This document shows, in pieces, positions 17,173-26,598 of a stretch of DNA of 64,000 nucleotides. The stretch lies in contig NZ_AZGK01000003.1 in the NCBI RefSeq assembly GCF_001435315.1, forward strand, positions 124,001-188,000, in the 5' to 3' direction. Made by a program: the position numbers and the translations under genes. Position 1 is the first letter of the stretch. Every line of letters begins with the position of its first letter. Below the pieces are notes generated by a model that ran no database searches, was not told the DNA's origin, and saw only the letters and a program-made list of their open reading frames with translations. Source of the DNA: Lentilactobacillus parabuchneri DSM 5707 = NBRC 107865. Its GTDB lineage: Bacteria; Bacillota; Bacilli; Lactobacillales; Lactobacillaceae.

Positions 17173-17727
17173 CAATTATTAAAGATAAATTAGACGTTGA
17201 AGAGAAGAGTAGCGTTAACGTGAATCTAAAGAGAACTTCGTTTGGTGAGAGAAGTGATTTACGAAGATGTGAAGATGAGCTCTGAGTCAGGTATCCGGTC
17301 AAAAGGCTAGGATGCCCGGGGGCAACCGATATATTGCGAAGTATAGGAGAGTGCGAGCTGGGGCGTCCAGCAACCGGAGCCTAAGCGGACTTTCGGGGAA
17401 ATCGAGTCTGATTTCACCGGAAGTTGGCTTAGGTGCAGGTTGCTGCCCCAGCGAGCACGTTTCTGCAAGGTAAAAGTGTTAATTGTTCACTGTTATTTTG
17501 CCGAAACGTGCTCCGACGGGCCTGACGCTAACTTCTAAGCAATGATTAATTCAAATCCAAAATCAGGATTTCAATCAATCATTACTTAGAAATCGCGTCA
17601 CCCAGCCCTCGTCGCACTCTTCCGTACTTTCCAAGATTGTCCCTGCGAAGAGGCAATAAATCAGGGTGGCACCGCGAAGCTTTCGTCCCGTAGTTTTTAA
17701 ACTACGTGGACGGAAGCTTTTTTTATT
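17173..17727 (+). promoter_or_regulatory. T-box leader of metA-metY (methionine type, interrupted by a hairpin element)
   Basis: Stem I is visible at about 17190-17290: an AGTAG motif, the helix CGTGAATC/GATTTACG, and an apical part with AGAGA and GGTGAGAG. ATG at 17267-17269 sits where the specifier codon should be and fits tRNA-Met and the downstream genes. The T-box sequence AGGGTGGCACCGCG is at about 17663-17676, and the terminator pairs GAAGCTTTCGTCC with GGACGGAAGCTT before a T run (to 17725). About 275 bases of hairpin-rich sequence separate the two parts. Uncharged tRNA would stabilise the antiterminator and switch the operon on. Confidence 0.9.
17346..17622. mobile_element. Candidate MITE-like hairpin element inside the metA T-box leader
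   Basis: Ends GGAGAGTGCGA (17346-17356) and TCGCACTCTTCC (17612-17623) are inverted repeats. Inside are three consecutive long hairpins: 17357-17452 (GCTGGGGC/GCCCCAGC plus inner AGCAACC/GGTTGCT and GCCTAAGC/GCTTAGG), 17453-17513 (GAGCACGTTTC/GAAACGTGCTC) and 17514-17614. No open frame is present. The alternative is a native extension of the leader. Confidence 0.5.
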
Positions 17728-17748
17728 TAATTTAAGGAGATGATTTGG

Positions 17749-18624
17749 ATGACAGCAAATGCAGTGAATGGCTTTTTGAACGCAGATGAAAAGTGGGTCA
17801 ACCACGAATTAACGAATCCTTTATCGATCTTGGTGTTGAATCTGATGCCAACGCGACGAAATACCGAAGCACAATTTCTACATCGGTTCAGTGAGATCAG
17901 CTCGGACGCGGAATTAACCTTCATGTATCCGCAGTCACACCAATTCAAAGGCACCTCCAGGGCTGCCATTGAACGCGATTATGTTTGCCTTGACCAAATC
18001 AGGGATGCCCACTTTGACGGCCTGATTGTCACTGGCGCTCCGGTAGAAACCCTGCCGTTTGCACAAGTCGATTACTGGGATGAACTCCAGCAGATTCTTG
18101 AGTGGGCCAAAACCCACGTGACTCAATGCCTATATGAATGTTGGGCTGCCCAAGCCTGTTTATTTCACGACTTTGGGATTCGAAAGCACCTTTTAACCAG
18201 TAAATTGTTTGGGGTTTATCCGGCTGATCGAATTGCGGCCGACTCTCCAATTGCCAAAGGCTTTGGGGCCGGGGGATTGCTGAAAATGCCACAGTCCCGC
18301 CACACGTCGATTGTCCTCGATGAAGATCATCTGCCTGAAGGGTTGACGGTTGATGCTTCTGCCGAAGCCACCGGACCGATCATTTTATCGGAAAGTGGCC
18401 TTCACAGCACTTACATTACCGGCCATCCGGAATACGCTGAAGGCACGCTGGCCCGTGAATACTACCGCGATCTTTATGAGCAGATGCCGATCAGACTTCC
18501 AAAGAACTATTTCATTGATCAGGATTCGGGAACAGTTGATTACTCGTGGAAAAACAGCAGCATCCAAATTTATGATAATTGGTCAAAAATCATTTCAAAT
18601 AAGAAAGTAGGCTTATCAATATGA
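17749..18624 (+). CDS. metA: Homoserine O-acyltransferase (MetA type, probably acetyl-CoA dependent)
   Basis: First step of methionine synthesis from homoserine, 291 residues. The nucleophile is C131 in [16 protein letters not shown] and the catalytic histidine-glutamate block is [18 protein letters not shown]100 in VTGAPVE corresponds to the position (Glu111 in longer homologues) that favours acetyl-CoA over succinyl-CoA. This agrees with the neighbouring O-acetylhomoserine sulfhydrylase. ATG 17749 is nine bases after AAGGAG; an ATG at 17740 touches that site and is unlikely. It is controlled by the T-box leader upstream and overlaps metY by four bases. Confidence 0.93.
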   Translation: MTANAVNGFLNADEKWVNHELTNPLSILVLNLMPTRRNTEAQFLHRFSEISSDAELTFMYPQSHQFKGTSRAAIERDYVCLDQIRDAHFDGLIVTGAPVETLPFAQVDYWDELQQILEWAKTHVTQCLYECWAAQACLFHDFGIRKHLLTSKLFGVYPADRIAADSPIAKGFGAGGLLKMPQSRHTSIVLDEDHLPEGLTVDASAEATGPIILSESGLHSTYITGHPEYAEGTLAREYYRDLYEQMPIRLPKNYFIDQDSGTVDYSWKNSSIQIYDNWSKIISNKKVGLSI

Positions 18625-19943
18625 CAGAAGAAAATAATAACTTACATTTTGAAACTCTCCAAGTCCATGCAGGACAAACCGTTGACGAAACAGGTTCTCG
18701 GGCAGTGCCGATTTATCAAACCACTTCATATGTGTTTGATAGTCCCGAGCAAGCAGCCGGACGTTTCGGACTAACTGACCCCGGTAACATTTACACGCGT
18801 TTAACCAATCCAACCACTGATGTCGTTGACAAGCGGGTGGCAGCTTTGGAGAACGGAACAGCGGGCGTCACCCTGGCAACCGGGTCGGCAGCGATTACCG
18901 CAGCTATTTTAAACGTTGCCGGAGAAGGTGACGAAATCGTCTCAGCCAGCACGTTATATGGTGGAACCTTTAATTTATTTAACGTGACCCTCCCTAAATT
19001 GGGCATCAAAACGCATTTCGTTGATCCAGATGACCCTGAAAACTTTGAAAAGCCAATCAATGATCGCACCAAGGCGCTGTATATTGAAAGCATTGGCAAC
19101 CCTGGCATTAACCTGATTGATTTTGAAGCAGTGGCAGCCATCGCCCATAAACACGGGATCATTTTGATTGTCGATAACACTTTTGGCACGCCTTATCTGG
19201 TTCGGCCATTAGACCACGGTGCGGATGTTGTCGTTCATTCTGCAACTAAATTCATCGGCGGTCACGGAACGACCATGGGTGGGGTGATTGTCGAAAATGG
19301 GCAATTTGATTGGAAAGCAAGCGGCCGCTATCCAGGCTTTACTGAACCAAATGCCCAATACAATGGCTTGGTCTTCGCCGATCTTGGCGATGCAGCGTTT
19401 ACGACCAAGGTCCGCGCCGAATCATTGCGTGACTTGGGGGCCACCATTAGTCCGTTTAACTCGTTTTTACTGCTTCAAGGATTGGAGTCGTTGTCACTGC
19501 GGGTTGAACGCCATGTAGAAAACACAAAGAAAATCGTGGCGTTCCTGCACAATCATCCAAAAGTTGCTTGGATCAATTATCCGGGTCTTGAAGACAGCCC
19601 CTATCATCAACTGGCCGAGAAGTATTTCCCTAAGGGCGTTGGGTCGATTTTCACCCTTGGATTAAAGGGCGGCGAGAAGGCTGGTAAACAATTGATTCAA
19701 AATCTAAAGTTATTCTCGTTGTTGGCAAACGTTGCCGATGCCAAATCGCTGATTATTCATCCGGCATCAACGACCCATGCCCAACTAAATGAGGAAGAAC
19801 TTCGTGAAGCTGGCATTACACCGGATTTGATCCGGGTATCGGTCGGTGTCGAAAATGCTGACGACCTAATCGCCGACTTGAACCAGGCACTTGATAAGAT
19901 TCCGGATGAAGTCGTCGAAACTGCTGGTGTTCCAAAGCCTTAA
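18621..19943 (+). CDS. metY: O-acetylhomoserine aminocarboxypropyltransferase (sulfhydrylase)
   Basis: PLP enzyme of 440 residues that makes homocysteine (or methionine with methanethiol) from O-acetylhomoserine. Family blocks are [19 protein letters not shown], the PLP lysine in [17 protein letters not shown], and the C-terminal [13 protein letters not shown]. The length is that of the Cys/Met metabolism O-acetylhomoserine branch. The ATGA overlap with metA shows translational coupling, so both follow the methionine T-box. A terminator follows. Confidence 0.95.
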   Translation: MTEENNNLHFETLQVHAGQTVDETGSRAVPIYQTTSYVFDSPEQAAGRFGLTDPGNIYTRLTNPTTDVVDKRVAALENGTAGVTLATGSAAITAAILNVAGEGDEIVSASTLYGGTFNLFNVTLPKLGIKTHFVDPDDPENFEKPINDRTKALYIESIGNPGINLIDFEAVAAIAHKHGIILIVDNTFGTPYLVRPLDHGADVVVHSATKFIGGHGTTMGGVIVENGQFDWKASGRYPGFTEPNAQYNGLVFADLGDAAFTTKVRAESLRDLGATISPFNSFLLLQGLESLSLRVERHVENTKKIVAFLHNHPKVAWINYPGLEDSPYHQLAEKYFPKGVGSIFTLGLKGGEKAGKQLIQNLKLFSLLANVADAKSLIIHPASTTHAQLNEEELREAGITPDLIRVSVGVENADDLIADLNQALDKIPDEVVETAGVPKP

Positions 19944-19970
19944 ACCTAATTTGAATGGTCTTAATAAAGG

Positions 19971-20005
19971 AGAGCTAACCGCCAAAATGCAGTTAGTTCT
20001 TTTTT
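19971..20005 (+). terminator. Intrinsic terminator of metA-metY
   Basis: AGAGCTAAC pairs with GTTAGTTCT (one G-U) and is followed by TTTTT. Confidence 0.7.
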
Positions 20006-20124
20006 ATTATCAAAAATATAATTTTATGCATCCAAAAACCAGCTGTATAAAATTACGCCACGGGGTTCTATATTCATCAAAAGTGGCTGTATAGTGTATA
20101 AAAACATAATATAAAATAAAAAAG

Positions 20125-20210
20125 TGAATAATTCTAAAAAGTATTGCATTTTTTCACATGGTGTTGTAAGATATTTTCAATTCATTAATATTCGTTTAAT
20201 TGAATATTCA
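20125..20210 (+). promoter_or_regulatory. Candidate ArgR (ARG box) sites at the arg promoter
   Basis: TGAATAATTCTA near 20126-20137 lies just upstream of the -35, and the palindrome TGAATATTCA at 20201-20210 lies downstream of the start point, with the related TTAATATTCG between. They fit the TGAAT-(A/T)-ATTCA core of ArgR boxes. Confidence 0.45.
20144..20172 (+). promoter_or_regulatory. argCJBD promoter
   Basis: TTGCAT (20144-20149), 17-bp spacer, TAAGAT (20167-20172). Confidence 0.65.
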
Positions 20211-20234
20211 GAAAATAATTGTGAGGCGATTTGT

Positions 20235-21263
20235 TTGCAAGTGGGGTTAGTTGGAATTACGGGGTACGCGGGGATGGTTCTTTATCAGCTCTTACGTCAA
20301 CACTCGGAAGTTAGCGGAATCAATCTATATGATCATAAATTAACGCGCAATCAGCCGTTAAATGAAGTAGTGCCATCGTTCTTCACAGATCAGACGCCGG
20401 TGCAGCCATACTCAGACCAAGCGGTGATGGCGGATAACCAGATGGTATTTTTTGCCACTTCTGCAGGGGTAACGTCCAAGTTGAGTCAACCGTATCTGGA
20501 TGCCAAATTTCCGGTGATCGACCTTTCGGGGGATTTGCGGCTTAACGACGTGGATGAGTATCAACGCTGGTACCACAAGGATTCTGCCCCAGCTTCCGAT
20601 CTTCAGCAGGCGCATTATGGGTTGGCAGACTTTGAATCGGCCGAAGATAAAACCTACGTGGCCAATCCAGGTTGTTATGCGACTGCTACCTTATTGGGGC
20701 TGGCGCCGTTGGTTCAACAGGACCTCATTGATTTGGACAGCATTATTGTTGATGCCAAATCAGGAACGTCCGGAGCCGGTAAACACCCGGCAGCCTCAAC
20801 TCACTTCACCCAAGCCAACGACAACTTGCAAATTTACAAGCCAAATCAACATCAGCACATCCCAGAAATTGTGATGACGTTAAAAAGTTGGAATAAGCAG
20901 GTCAAGGCGATCCAATTTATGACCACCCTAATTCCGATTACCAGAGGGATTATGAGTACGATATACGTCAAGGTTAAACCGGGAATTGATGGGGCAATGA
21001 TTGACCAAGTCTACCAAGACACATATGGGCATAAACCATTTGTGAACTACACCGGAACTCAGCTGCCCGACATTAAGCAAGTCGTCGGCACCAATAATTG
21101 CAACATCGGCGTAGTTTACAATCCGGTGACTCAAACGGTGATGGTAGACAGTGTGATTGATAATTTATTAAAAGGCGCTGCCGGACAGGCGGTTCAAAAC
21201 TTTAATCAGATGTTTAAGTTTGAAGAAACAAGTGAATTGGAACTGACACCGTTCCTACCATAA
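20235..21263 (+). CDS. argC: N-acetyl-gamma-glutamyl-phosphate reductase
   Basis: Third step of arginine synthesis, NADPH-dependent reduction of N-acetylglutamyl phosphate; 342 residues. VGLVGITGYAGMVL is the nucleotide-binding motif at the N-terminus and ANPGCYATATLLGL holds the catalytic cysteine. I choose TTG 20235, six bases after GAGGCG, because the protein then begins directly at the Rossmann motif; the frame is open 37 codons further upstream but those cover the promoter. It is the first gene of argC-argJ-argB-argD. Confidence 0.92.
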   Translation: MQVGLVGITGYAGMVLYQLLRQHSEVSGINLYDHKLTRNQPLNEVVPSFFTDQTPVQPYSDQAVMADNQMVFFATSAGVTSKLSQPYLDAKFPVIDLSGDLRLNDVDEYQRWYHKDSAPASDLQQAHYGLADFESAEDKTYVANPGCYATATLLGLAPLVQQDLIDLDSIIVDAKSGTSGAGKHPAASTHFTQANDNLQIYKPNQHQHIPEIVMTLKSWNKQVKAIQFMTTLIPITRGIMSTIYVKVKPGIDGAMIDQVYQDTYGHKPFVNYTGTQLPDIKQVVGTNNCNIGVVYNPVTQTVMVDSVIDNLLKGAAGQAVQNFNQMFKFEETSELELTPFLP

Positions 21264-21277
21264 AAGGAGAGATTGAG

Positions 21278-22486
21278 ATGCAGGTAGATAGTGAAGATGA
21301 AATTGAAGTCAGTCCGTTTGATTGGCCAAAGGGGTTTTACAGTGATTCGACTCACGCGGGACTCAAGCCGGATGGCGATGATATGGGTTGGATTTATTCA
21401 GAAGTGCCGGCTGAAGCGGCTGGGGTTTATACAACCAACCAATTTCAAGCGGCTCCAACCACCCTTACCAAACAAACGATTAACCTCAATTATCAACTCC
21501 AAGCCGTCGTGATGAACAGTGGCAATGCCAATTCATGTAACGGCGAACAGGGGATTTCCGATGCCGAAATGATGCAACAAATGGTTGCTGATCGATTGCA
21601 GATTCAAGCCAACTTGGTGGGAATCGCTTCAACCGGTGTGATTGGCGAACCACTGCCAATGGCTAAAATTAAGGCGGGAATTTCCGAACTGAAATTAACC
21701 AAGAATGTCGGCCTTACCAAGGCAATTTTGACCACGGATACGCATCCAAAGACGATGACGGTAAAGTGCGTGATTAACGATCAGCCGGTCACAATTACCG
21801 GATTTTGTAAGGGGTCTGGGATGATTCATCCGAATATGGCGACCATGCTTGGATTTGTGACCACGGATGCCGTCATTTCCGGCTCGCAGCTTCAGCAATT
21901 ACTCAGTCATACCGTTGATGAAACCTTTAATCAGATTACGGTGGATGGCGACACGTCAACCAATGACATGGTCGTGGTGATGGCAAATGGGCAGGCACAC
22001 AACCAGCCTTTAACCGACACCAACCCAGATTATTCGACCTTTGCAGTCGCCTTTGAAACAGTATTGGCCCACTTGGCTAAAGAAATTGCCGGTGACGGTG
22101 AAGGGGCTTCTAAGTTAGTTGAGGTTAACGTCAAAGGCGCACTTAATCATTTGGAGGGTCAACAAGTTGCCAAAGCCATTGTCGGCTCCAATCTGGTTAA
22201 AGCGATGATCTTTGGTGAAGATGGTAACTGGGGCAGAATCATGCAGGCAATCGGTCAAACCGACGCCCACGTTGACATTGACGGCGTCAGCGTCTCGATT
22301 AACGGCATCCAGCTGGTTAAAAACAGCATGGGGACCGGAATTGATGACGCCGAAGTTTCAGCAACCTTAAAAAACAAAGTGGTCACGATCGACGTTGACC
22401 TGAATGCCGGCTCTGCAGCCGGAACGGCCTGGGGCTGTGATCTGACTTATAAGTACGTGCAAATCAACGCATCATATCGAAGCTAG
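21278..22486 (+). CDS. argJ: Bifunctional glutamate N-acetyltransferase / amino-acid acetyltransferase
   Basis: Recycles the acetyl group from N-acetylornithine to glutamate in the cyclic arginine pathway; bifunctional forms also use acetyl-CoA. The precursor cleaves itself at the ATML site: KGSGMIHPNMATML places the cut between A188 and T189, and T189 becomes the nucleophile. The 402-residue length is normal. It lies 14 bases after argC with its own AAGGAGAG site, in the same operon. Confidence 0.95.
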   Translation: MQVDSEDEIEVSPFDWPKGFYSDSTHAGLKPDGDDMGWIYSEVPAEAAGVYTTNQFQAAPTTLTKQTINLNYQLQAVVMNSGNANSCNGEQGISDAEMMQQMVADRLQIQANLVGIASTGVIGEPLPMAKIKAGISELKLTKNVGLTKAILTTDTHPKTMTVKCVINDQPVTITGFCKGSGMIHPNMATMLGFVTTDAVISGSQLQQLLSHTVDETFNQITVDGDTSTNDMVVVMANGQAHNQPLTDTNPDYSTFAVAFETVLAHLAKEIAGDGEGASKLVEVNVKGALNHLEGQQVAKAIVGSNLVKAMIFGEDGNWGRIMQAIGQTDAHVDIDGVSVSINGIQLVKNSMGTGIDDAEVSATLKNKVVTIDVDLNAGSAAGTAWGCDLTYKYVQINASYRS

Positions 22487-22498
22487 GAGGTGAAGGAC

Positions 22499-23248
22499 AT
22501 GAGTCAAATTATTGTGATTAAAATTGGCGGCAACGCGACGAATCATCTATCGGAAGAATTTTATCAACAGCTGCACAAATGGCGTGAAGCTGGCAAACAG
22601 ATCCTGATAGTCCATGGCGGCGGCCCACAAATTTCTGCTTGGAGCGAAAAGTTGGACTTAGCGGTTCAAAAAATTGACGGCATCCGGGTGACGGACCAAC
22701 AAACACTTCAGGTGACCCAAGCCGTCCTGTTGGGATTGGTTCAACCAGCCCTGTGTCAGCACTTGATGGCTCATGGCCTGCCAGTTGTCGGCATGAATGC
22801 GATGGGTCAGCCGGTTGCTTATGGTGAGTATTTAGACCAAGCCGTTTATGGTGAGGTAGGAAAAGTAACCGCCATTAACCAGGATTACATTCAAAACCAG
22901 TTGCAAAACGGCATTGGCGTCTGTGCGCCGATAGCAATTTCAAAATCGGGCCAAACGCTAAACGTTAACGGTGATGTCGCTGCAGCAGCGATTGCGCGGC
23001 TGTTAGAAGCTGAAAAGTTGTATCTGGTAACCGACGTCCCAGGTGTGATGGTTAATCGGCACGTCTTAAATAAGCTGACACCGCAAGAGGCGGATCAGTT
23101 GCTCGAGACGCAAGTCATTAAAGCTGGAATGAAGCCAAAAATCAAAGCCGCATTTGACGCGCTCAAACACGGTGTTAAAGAAGTCGAAATCACGAATGAA
23201 TTGCAACATTCCGGAACTAATTTATCAGTTGAACAATTCGCAATTTAA
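22499..23248 (+). CDS. argB: Acetylglutamate kinase
   Basis: Phosphorylates N-acetylglutamate, usually the feedback-controlled step. VIKIGGNAT and VHGGGPQISAW are the nucleotide and substrate glycine-rich loops, and NVNGDVAAAAIARLL and LVTDVPGVM are family blocks. The 249 residues match the short form that lacks the N-terminal arginine-binding helix. ATG 22499 is eight bases after AGGAGG; the GTG at 22490 overlaps that site. Confidence 0.94.
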   Translation: MSQIIVIKIGGNATNHLSEEFYQQLHKWREAGKQILIVHGGGPQISAWSEKLDLAVQKIDGIRVTDQQTLQVTQAVLLGLVQPALCQHLMAHGLPVVGMNAMGQPVAYGEYLDQAVYGEVGKVTAINQDYIQNQLQNGIGVCAPIAISKSGQTLNVNGDVAAAAIARLLEAEKLYLVTDVPGVMVNRHVLNKLTPQEADQLLETQVIKAGMKPKIKAAFDALKHGVKEVEITNELQHSGTNLSVEQFAI

Positions 23249-23262
23249 AGGAGATTGATATA

Positions 23263-24417
23263 ATGAAGCATATTTTTCCAACTTATGCCCAGTACCCGAT
23301 GGAAATTGTGTCGGGACACGACTGGCATTTAGTTGATAGTGATCAGAAAACATATTTGGATTTTACCAGTGGAATTGGTGTGTGCAGCTTTGGCTACAGC
23401 AATGATTGGATTGAACAAAGTGTCTTAAATCAACTGGGGAAAATTTGGCATACCTCGAATTTGTATCCCAGCCAGCTGCAGGATGACGTGGCAAAGCAAC
23501 TGTGTCCGGAAGGGATGCTGGCCTTTTTCTGCAACTCAGGGACCGAAGCAAATGAAGCGGCGTTTAAATTAGCCCGAAAAGCCAGTGGTAAGGGCCACAT
23601 CTTAGCGTTTAACAATGGCTTTCACGGTCGTACATATGGCTCGATGTCGCTGACCGGCAATCCGGATATTCAAGCCGGCTTTCAACCATTGGTGCCAGAC
23701 GTCAGCTTTGCGGACTATAACGATTTCAAAGCCTTAGACGGGATTACAGATGACTTGGCAGCCGTGATTCTTGAAGTAATCCAGGGAGAAGGTGGGGTTG
23801 TTTCCGGTGATCCCAAGTGGCTGCAGGCAATCAATCAAAAGTGCCACGAAAAAGGGGTTCTCTTGATTATCGATGAGGTACAGACTGGAATCGGCCGAAC
23901 GGGAATGAAGTTTGCCTACCAAAACTTTGATTTGGACCCTGATATCATTACCTGTGCCAAAGCTTTGGGAAATGGGCTGCCAATCGGGGCAATGCTTGGT
24001 AAAAAAGCGTTGGCAGCCGCTTTTGGACCTGGGACTCACGGAACGACCTTTGGCGGCAATAAGATTGCGTTATCGTCCGCCAAGGCAGTTCTTGAACAGC
24101 TGACCCCAGAATTCCTGGATCAGGTGCAACAGAAGTCTAAAGCGGTGTTTGAAGTCATCGAGAAAAAGATTGCACCACTTTCAGTCGTCGACGGCATCAG
24201 TGGCATGGGCCTGATGATCGGGATTCATTTGAACCCGGCAATTCAGGTGGAGAATGTCATTGCCGAGCTGCAGAGCCAGGGACTACTGACCTTGTCCGCC
24301 AAACACAATACGCTGCGCCTATTGCCACCACTGGTAATGAGCAAGGCTGATTTGCTGGCAGGAATTGACAAAATTTACGAGGTGCTGGCGATGGTTTCAT
24401 CGACAGTTGAATCATAG
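23263..24417 (+). CDS. argD: Acetylornithine aminotransferase
   Basis: Class III PLP aminotransferase of 384 residues, converting N-acetylglutamate semialdehyde to N-acetylornithine. Blocks seen: FCNSGTEANEAAFKLARK, LLIIDEVQTGIGRTG, and the PLP lysine in ITCAKALGNGLPIGAM. It is the last gene of the cluster; no argF, argG or argH follows, so ornithine must be processed by enzymes encoded elsewhere. Confidence 0.94.
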   Translation: MKHIFPTYAQYPMEIVSGHDWHLVDSDQKTYLDFTSGIGVCSFGYSNDWIEQSVLNQLGKIWHTSNLYPSQLQDDVAKQLCPEGMLAFFCNSGTEANEAAFKLARKASGKGHILAFNNGFHGRTYGSMSLTGNPDIQAGFQPLVPDVSFADYNDFKALDGITDDLAAVILEVIQGEGGVVSGDPKWLQAINQKCHEKGVLLIIDEVQTGIGRTGMKFAYQNFDLDPDIITCAKALGNGLPIGAMLGKKALAAAFGPGTHGTTFGGNKIALSSAKAVLEQLTPEFLDQVQQKSKAVFEVIEKKIAPLSVVDGISGMGLMIGIHLNPAIQVENVIAELQSQGLLTLSAKHNTLRLLPPLVMSKADLLAGIDKIYEVLAMVSSTVES

Positions 24418-24427
24418 CGAAAAAGAA

Positions 24428-24471
24428 AAGGGGCTGTTGGCAAAACATTAGTTTTGCCAAACAGCCCCTAA
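24428..24471. terminator. Terminator between argD and the YbjQ-family gene
   Basis: GGGGCTGTTGGCAAAAC pairs with TTTTGCCAAACAGCCCC. The T-rich tail is on the minus strand, but the stem is strong enough to act both ways. Confidence 0.8.
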
Positions 24472-24484
24472 GTGGATACTAAGC

Positions 24485-24811
24485 TTATTTAAATTTAACG
24501 GCCGTGCCATAAGCGGCAACTGACTGCATGTCAGCACCAATTGAGCCGGAATCAAACCGCATCATGACAACGGCGTCGGCGCCCATTTTGATGGCGTTAT
24601 CTCTTAGCCGATCAACGGAAACGTTACGGGCTTCATCCAACATCTTGGTGTAGTCCTTGATTTCGCCACCAACGATGTTCTTCAGTCCGGCACCGATGTT
24701 TCGAACGACGTTTTTGGATTGAGTGGTTAATCCGAAGACTTCGCTAATCACTTCATAGTCCTTTCCAGGGATGTGTTCCGTCGTTGTGATGATAAAATGA
24801 TCTTCAGCCAT
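24485..24811 (-). CDS. YbjQ/UPF0145-family protein
   Basis: Small protein of 108 residues. [20 protein letters not shown], the central block [22 protein letters not shown] and the C-terminal [11 protein letters not shown] are typical of YbjQ/UPF0145. The fold is known, the function is not. ATG 24811 is eight bases after GGAGG; a further five codons upstream overlap that site. It is monocistronic. Confidence 0.85.
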   Translation of the reverse strand: MAEDHFIITTTEHIPGKDYEVISEVFGLTTQSKNVVRNIGAGLKNIVGGEIKDYTKMLDEARNVSVDRLRDNAIKMGADAVVMMRFDSGSIGADMQSVAAYGTAVKFK

Positions 24812-25030
24812 AATCAGTTCCTCCAATTTTTATTAATGAACTCGTAATCATTATAGCTTAAATGATTTTCCATGCAAATTCAATTAATGTTGGTAAAAGA
24901 AAACCCGCCAAACCGAAGTTCGACGGGATGCATTTGTGTGACGCTAAATGTGGTTTAGAAAAGATCGTCATCACCATGCAATAAATATTATAACGTGCTT
25001 TGAGATGATTTGAAAGCAAAAATGTAACCG

Positions 25031-26389
25031 CTATTTTGAAACAGTTTCTGAAACTTTGGCTTCTTTTTCCTGAGCTGCTTGAGCCAAGATGTTCAAGTAG
25101 TTGAATGGTCGGTCAAATTGTGGCTGGAATAACATATCAACCATAGCCAAATCGTCAATTGTGTTGCGATTTTGGATACATACAGAAAGCGTGTTAGCTG
25201 ATTGCGAAACGTCGTAGGTACTCAACAGTGAACCACCAAGAATTCTTCTTGAGTCTGGATCATAAACCAATGACATCAAGACAGGTTCAGTTGATGGCAT
25301 GAACTCTGGACGGTAGTTGTCTTTAACAATGACTTCGTGCGCGTTAACACCCTGCTCTTTGGCAGCGGCCATGGTTAATCCAGTGGAAACGATGGTCTTA
25401 TCATACAGCTTCAAACCTGATGACGATTGCGTTCCCATGTACTTAACAGTTGGCTTGTCGATGTTCTTACCCACCAGGATTCCTTGACGAACCGCGTTGG
25501 TTGCCAGTGGAATGTAAGCTAAGCTTGAAGTTGGGTTGTAATGAACCGCAACACTGTCACCGGCACCATAGATGTCTGGATCAGAAGTTTGCATGTATTC
25601 ATTGGTAATTAAAGCACCATTTTCAGTCATGGCTAATTTGCCCTTGAATAACGCAGTGTTAGGACGGAAACCAACACACATCACAACCAAATCGGTTTCA
25701 AATGAACCCTTGGTGGTCGTCACAGTCACAGTGTCATCACCGGAAATTTCAGTTACCTGTTGGTCTAAACCAAGGGTAACGCCATGGTCGGTGAAGTCTT
25801 TTTCAACGACATCAGTAAACTGTTTGTCGAAATATTTGCTCATGATGCGGTCGGCACCATCAAGCAAAGTAACGTCGTGACCCTTTGTGTTGTATGCTTC
25901 TGCCAACTCGGCACCGATGTAGCCTGCACCAACGATGGTAATGCGTTTCTTAGATGGGGCAGTTTCAAATAATTTCTGGGCGTGATTCCAGTTCTTGCAA
26001 AGGTTGACGTTCTTGTTGTCGATTCCTTTGATTGGTGGGATAACTGGCCATGAGCCGGTTGTGACAACTAATTTGTCGTAAGTGTCTTCAAAGCTGTTGT
26101 TGTTTTCAAGATCAACGACTTCAATGGTTTTAGCTGAAGGGTCAACGTTTTTAACTTCGTGGTTCATCTTAACGTTGGCACCTAGTTTTTTAAGTTCGTC
26201 TGGGCTAGAATAGAACAAGCCTTGCGGATCCTTTACATGTCCCCCGAGATATAAGGCGATTCCGCATGAGAGAAATGAAATGTTGTCGTTCTTCTCATAA
26301 ACAGTTACCTCAGCATCTGGATGTTCTCCTAAAATCGTTTTAATAGCGAAGGTGCCTGCATGGGTACAACCAATCACTGCAATTTTCAT
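25031..26389 (-). CDS. nox: NADH oxidase (water-forming)
   Basis: FAD flavoprotein of 452 residues reducing oxygen with NADH and regenerating NAD+. VIGCTHAGTFA carries the FAD motif with His10, the redox cysteine C42 lies in SFLSCGIALYLGG (the oxidase form), and VGAGYIGAELAEAY is the NADH site; IYGAGDSVAVHYNPT is the second FAD motif. It is a paralogue of the NADH peroxidase at 12.8 kb, with the same domain order. It is monocistronic with its own promoter and dyads. It helps heterofermentative lactobacilli to reoxidise NADH in air. Confidence 0.93.
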   Translation of the reverse strand: MKIAVIGCTHAGTFAIKTILGEHPDAEVTVYEKNDNISFLSCGIALYLGGHVKDPQGLFYSSPDELKKLGANVKMNHEVKNVDPSAKTIEVVDLENNNSFEDTYDKLVVTTGSWPVIPPIKGIDNKNVNLCKNWNHAQKLFETAPSKKRITIVGAGYIGAELAEAYNTKGHDVTLLDGADRIMSKYFDKQFTDVVEKDFTDHGVTLGLDQQVTEISGDDTVTVTTTKGSFETDLVVMCVGFRPNTALFKGKLAMTENGALITNEYMQTSDPDIYGAGDSVAVHYNPTSSLAYIPLATNAVRQGILVGKNIDKPTVKYMGTQSSSGLKLYDKTIVSTGLTMAAAKEQGVNAHEVIVKDNYRPEFMPSTEPVLMSLVYDPDSRRILGGSLLSTYDVSQSANTLSVCIQNRNTIDDLAMVDMLFQPQFDRPFNYLNILAQAAQEKEAKVSETVSK

Positions 26390-26421
26390 ATTAACTTCTC
26401 CTTTTGAATAATAAAAGATTC

Positions 26422-26470
26422 ACAAGCGATGCTTGTACTTACATATTACAAGTTATGCAAACGATGTCAA
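26422..26470 (-). promoter_or_regulatory. nox promoter with overlapping inverted repeats
   Basis: On the minus strand TTGACA (26465-26470) and TAATAT (26443-26448) have a 16-bp spacer. The dyad TACAAG/CTTGTA (26447-26452 and 26432-26437) overlaps the -10, and ACAAGC-GAT-GCTTGT (26422-26436) covers the start point. Confidence 0.65.
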
Positions 26471-26598
26471 CCCCTTGACAATGCGGTTTATCGGTTTTGA
26501 AATGTGAATCACATACCGGAAGTGCTGCTCCTTCGGCGTTTACACAGTGCACAAAACAGTTGTACGCAATACAAAAATATTTTTTTCTGGAGGCCATT

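Noticed and set aside
17066-17302. Minus-strand open frame opposite the metA leader
   Set aside because: It overlaps the promoter and Stem I of the T-box and has no coding character.
24428-24471. Third copy of the two-hairpin repeat
   Set aside because: The hairpin is terminator-like and starts GGGGCTG, but the rest of the stem differs and the first hairpin is missing.
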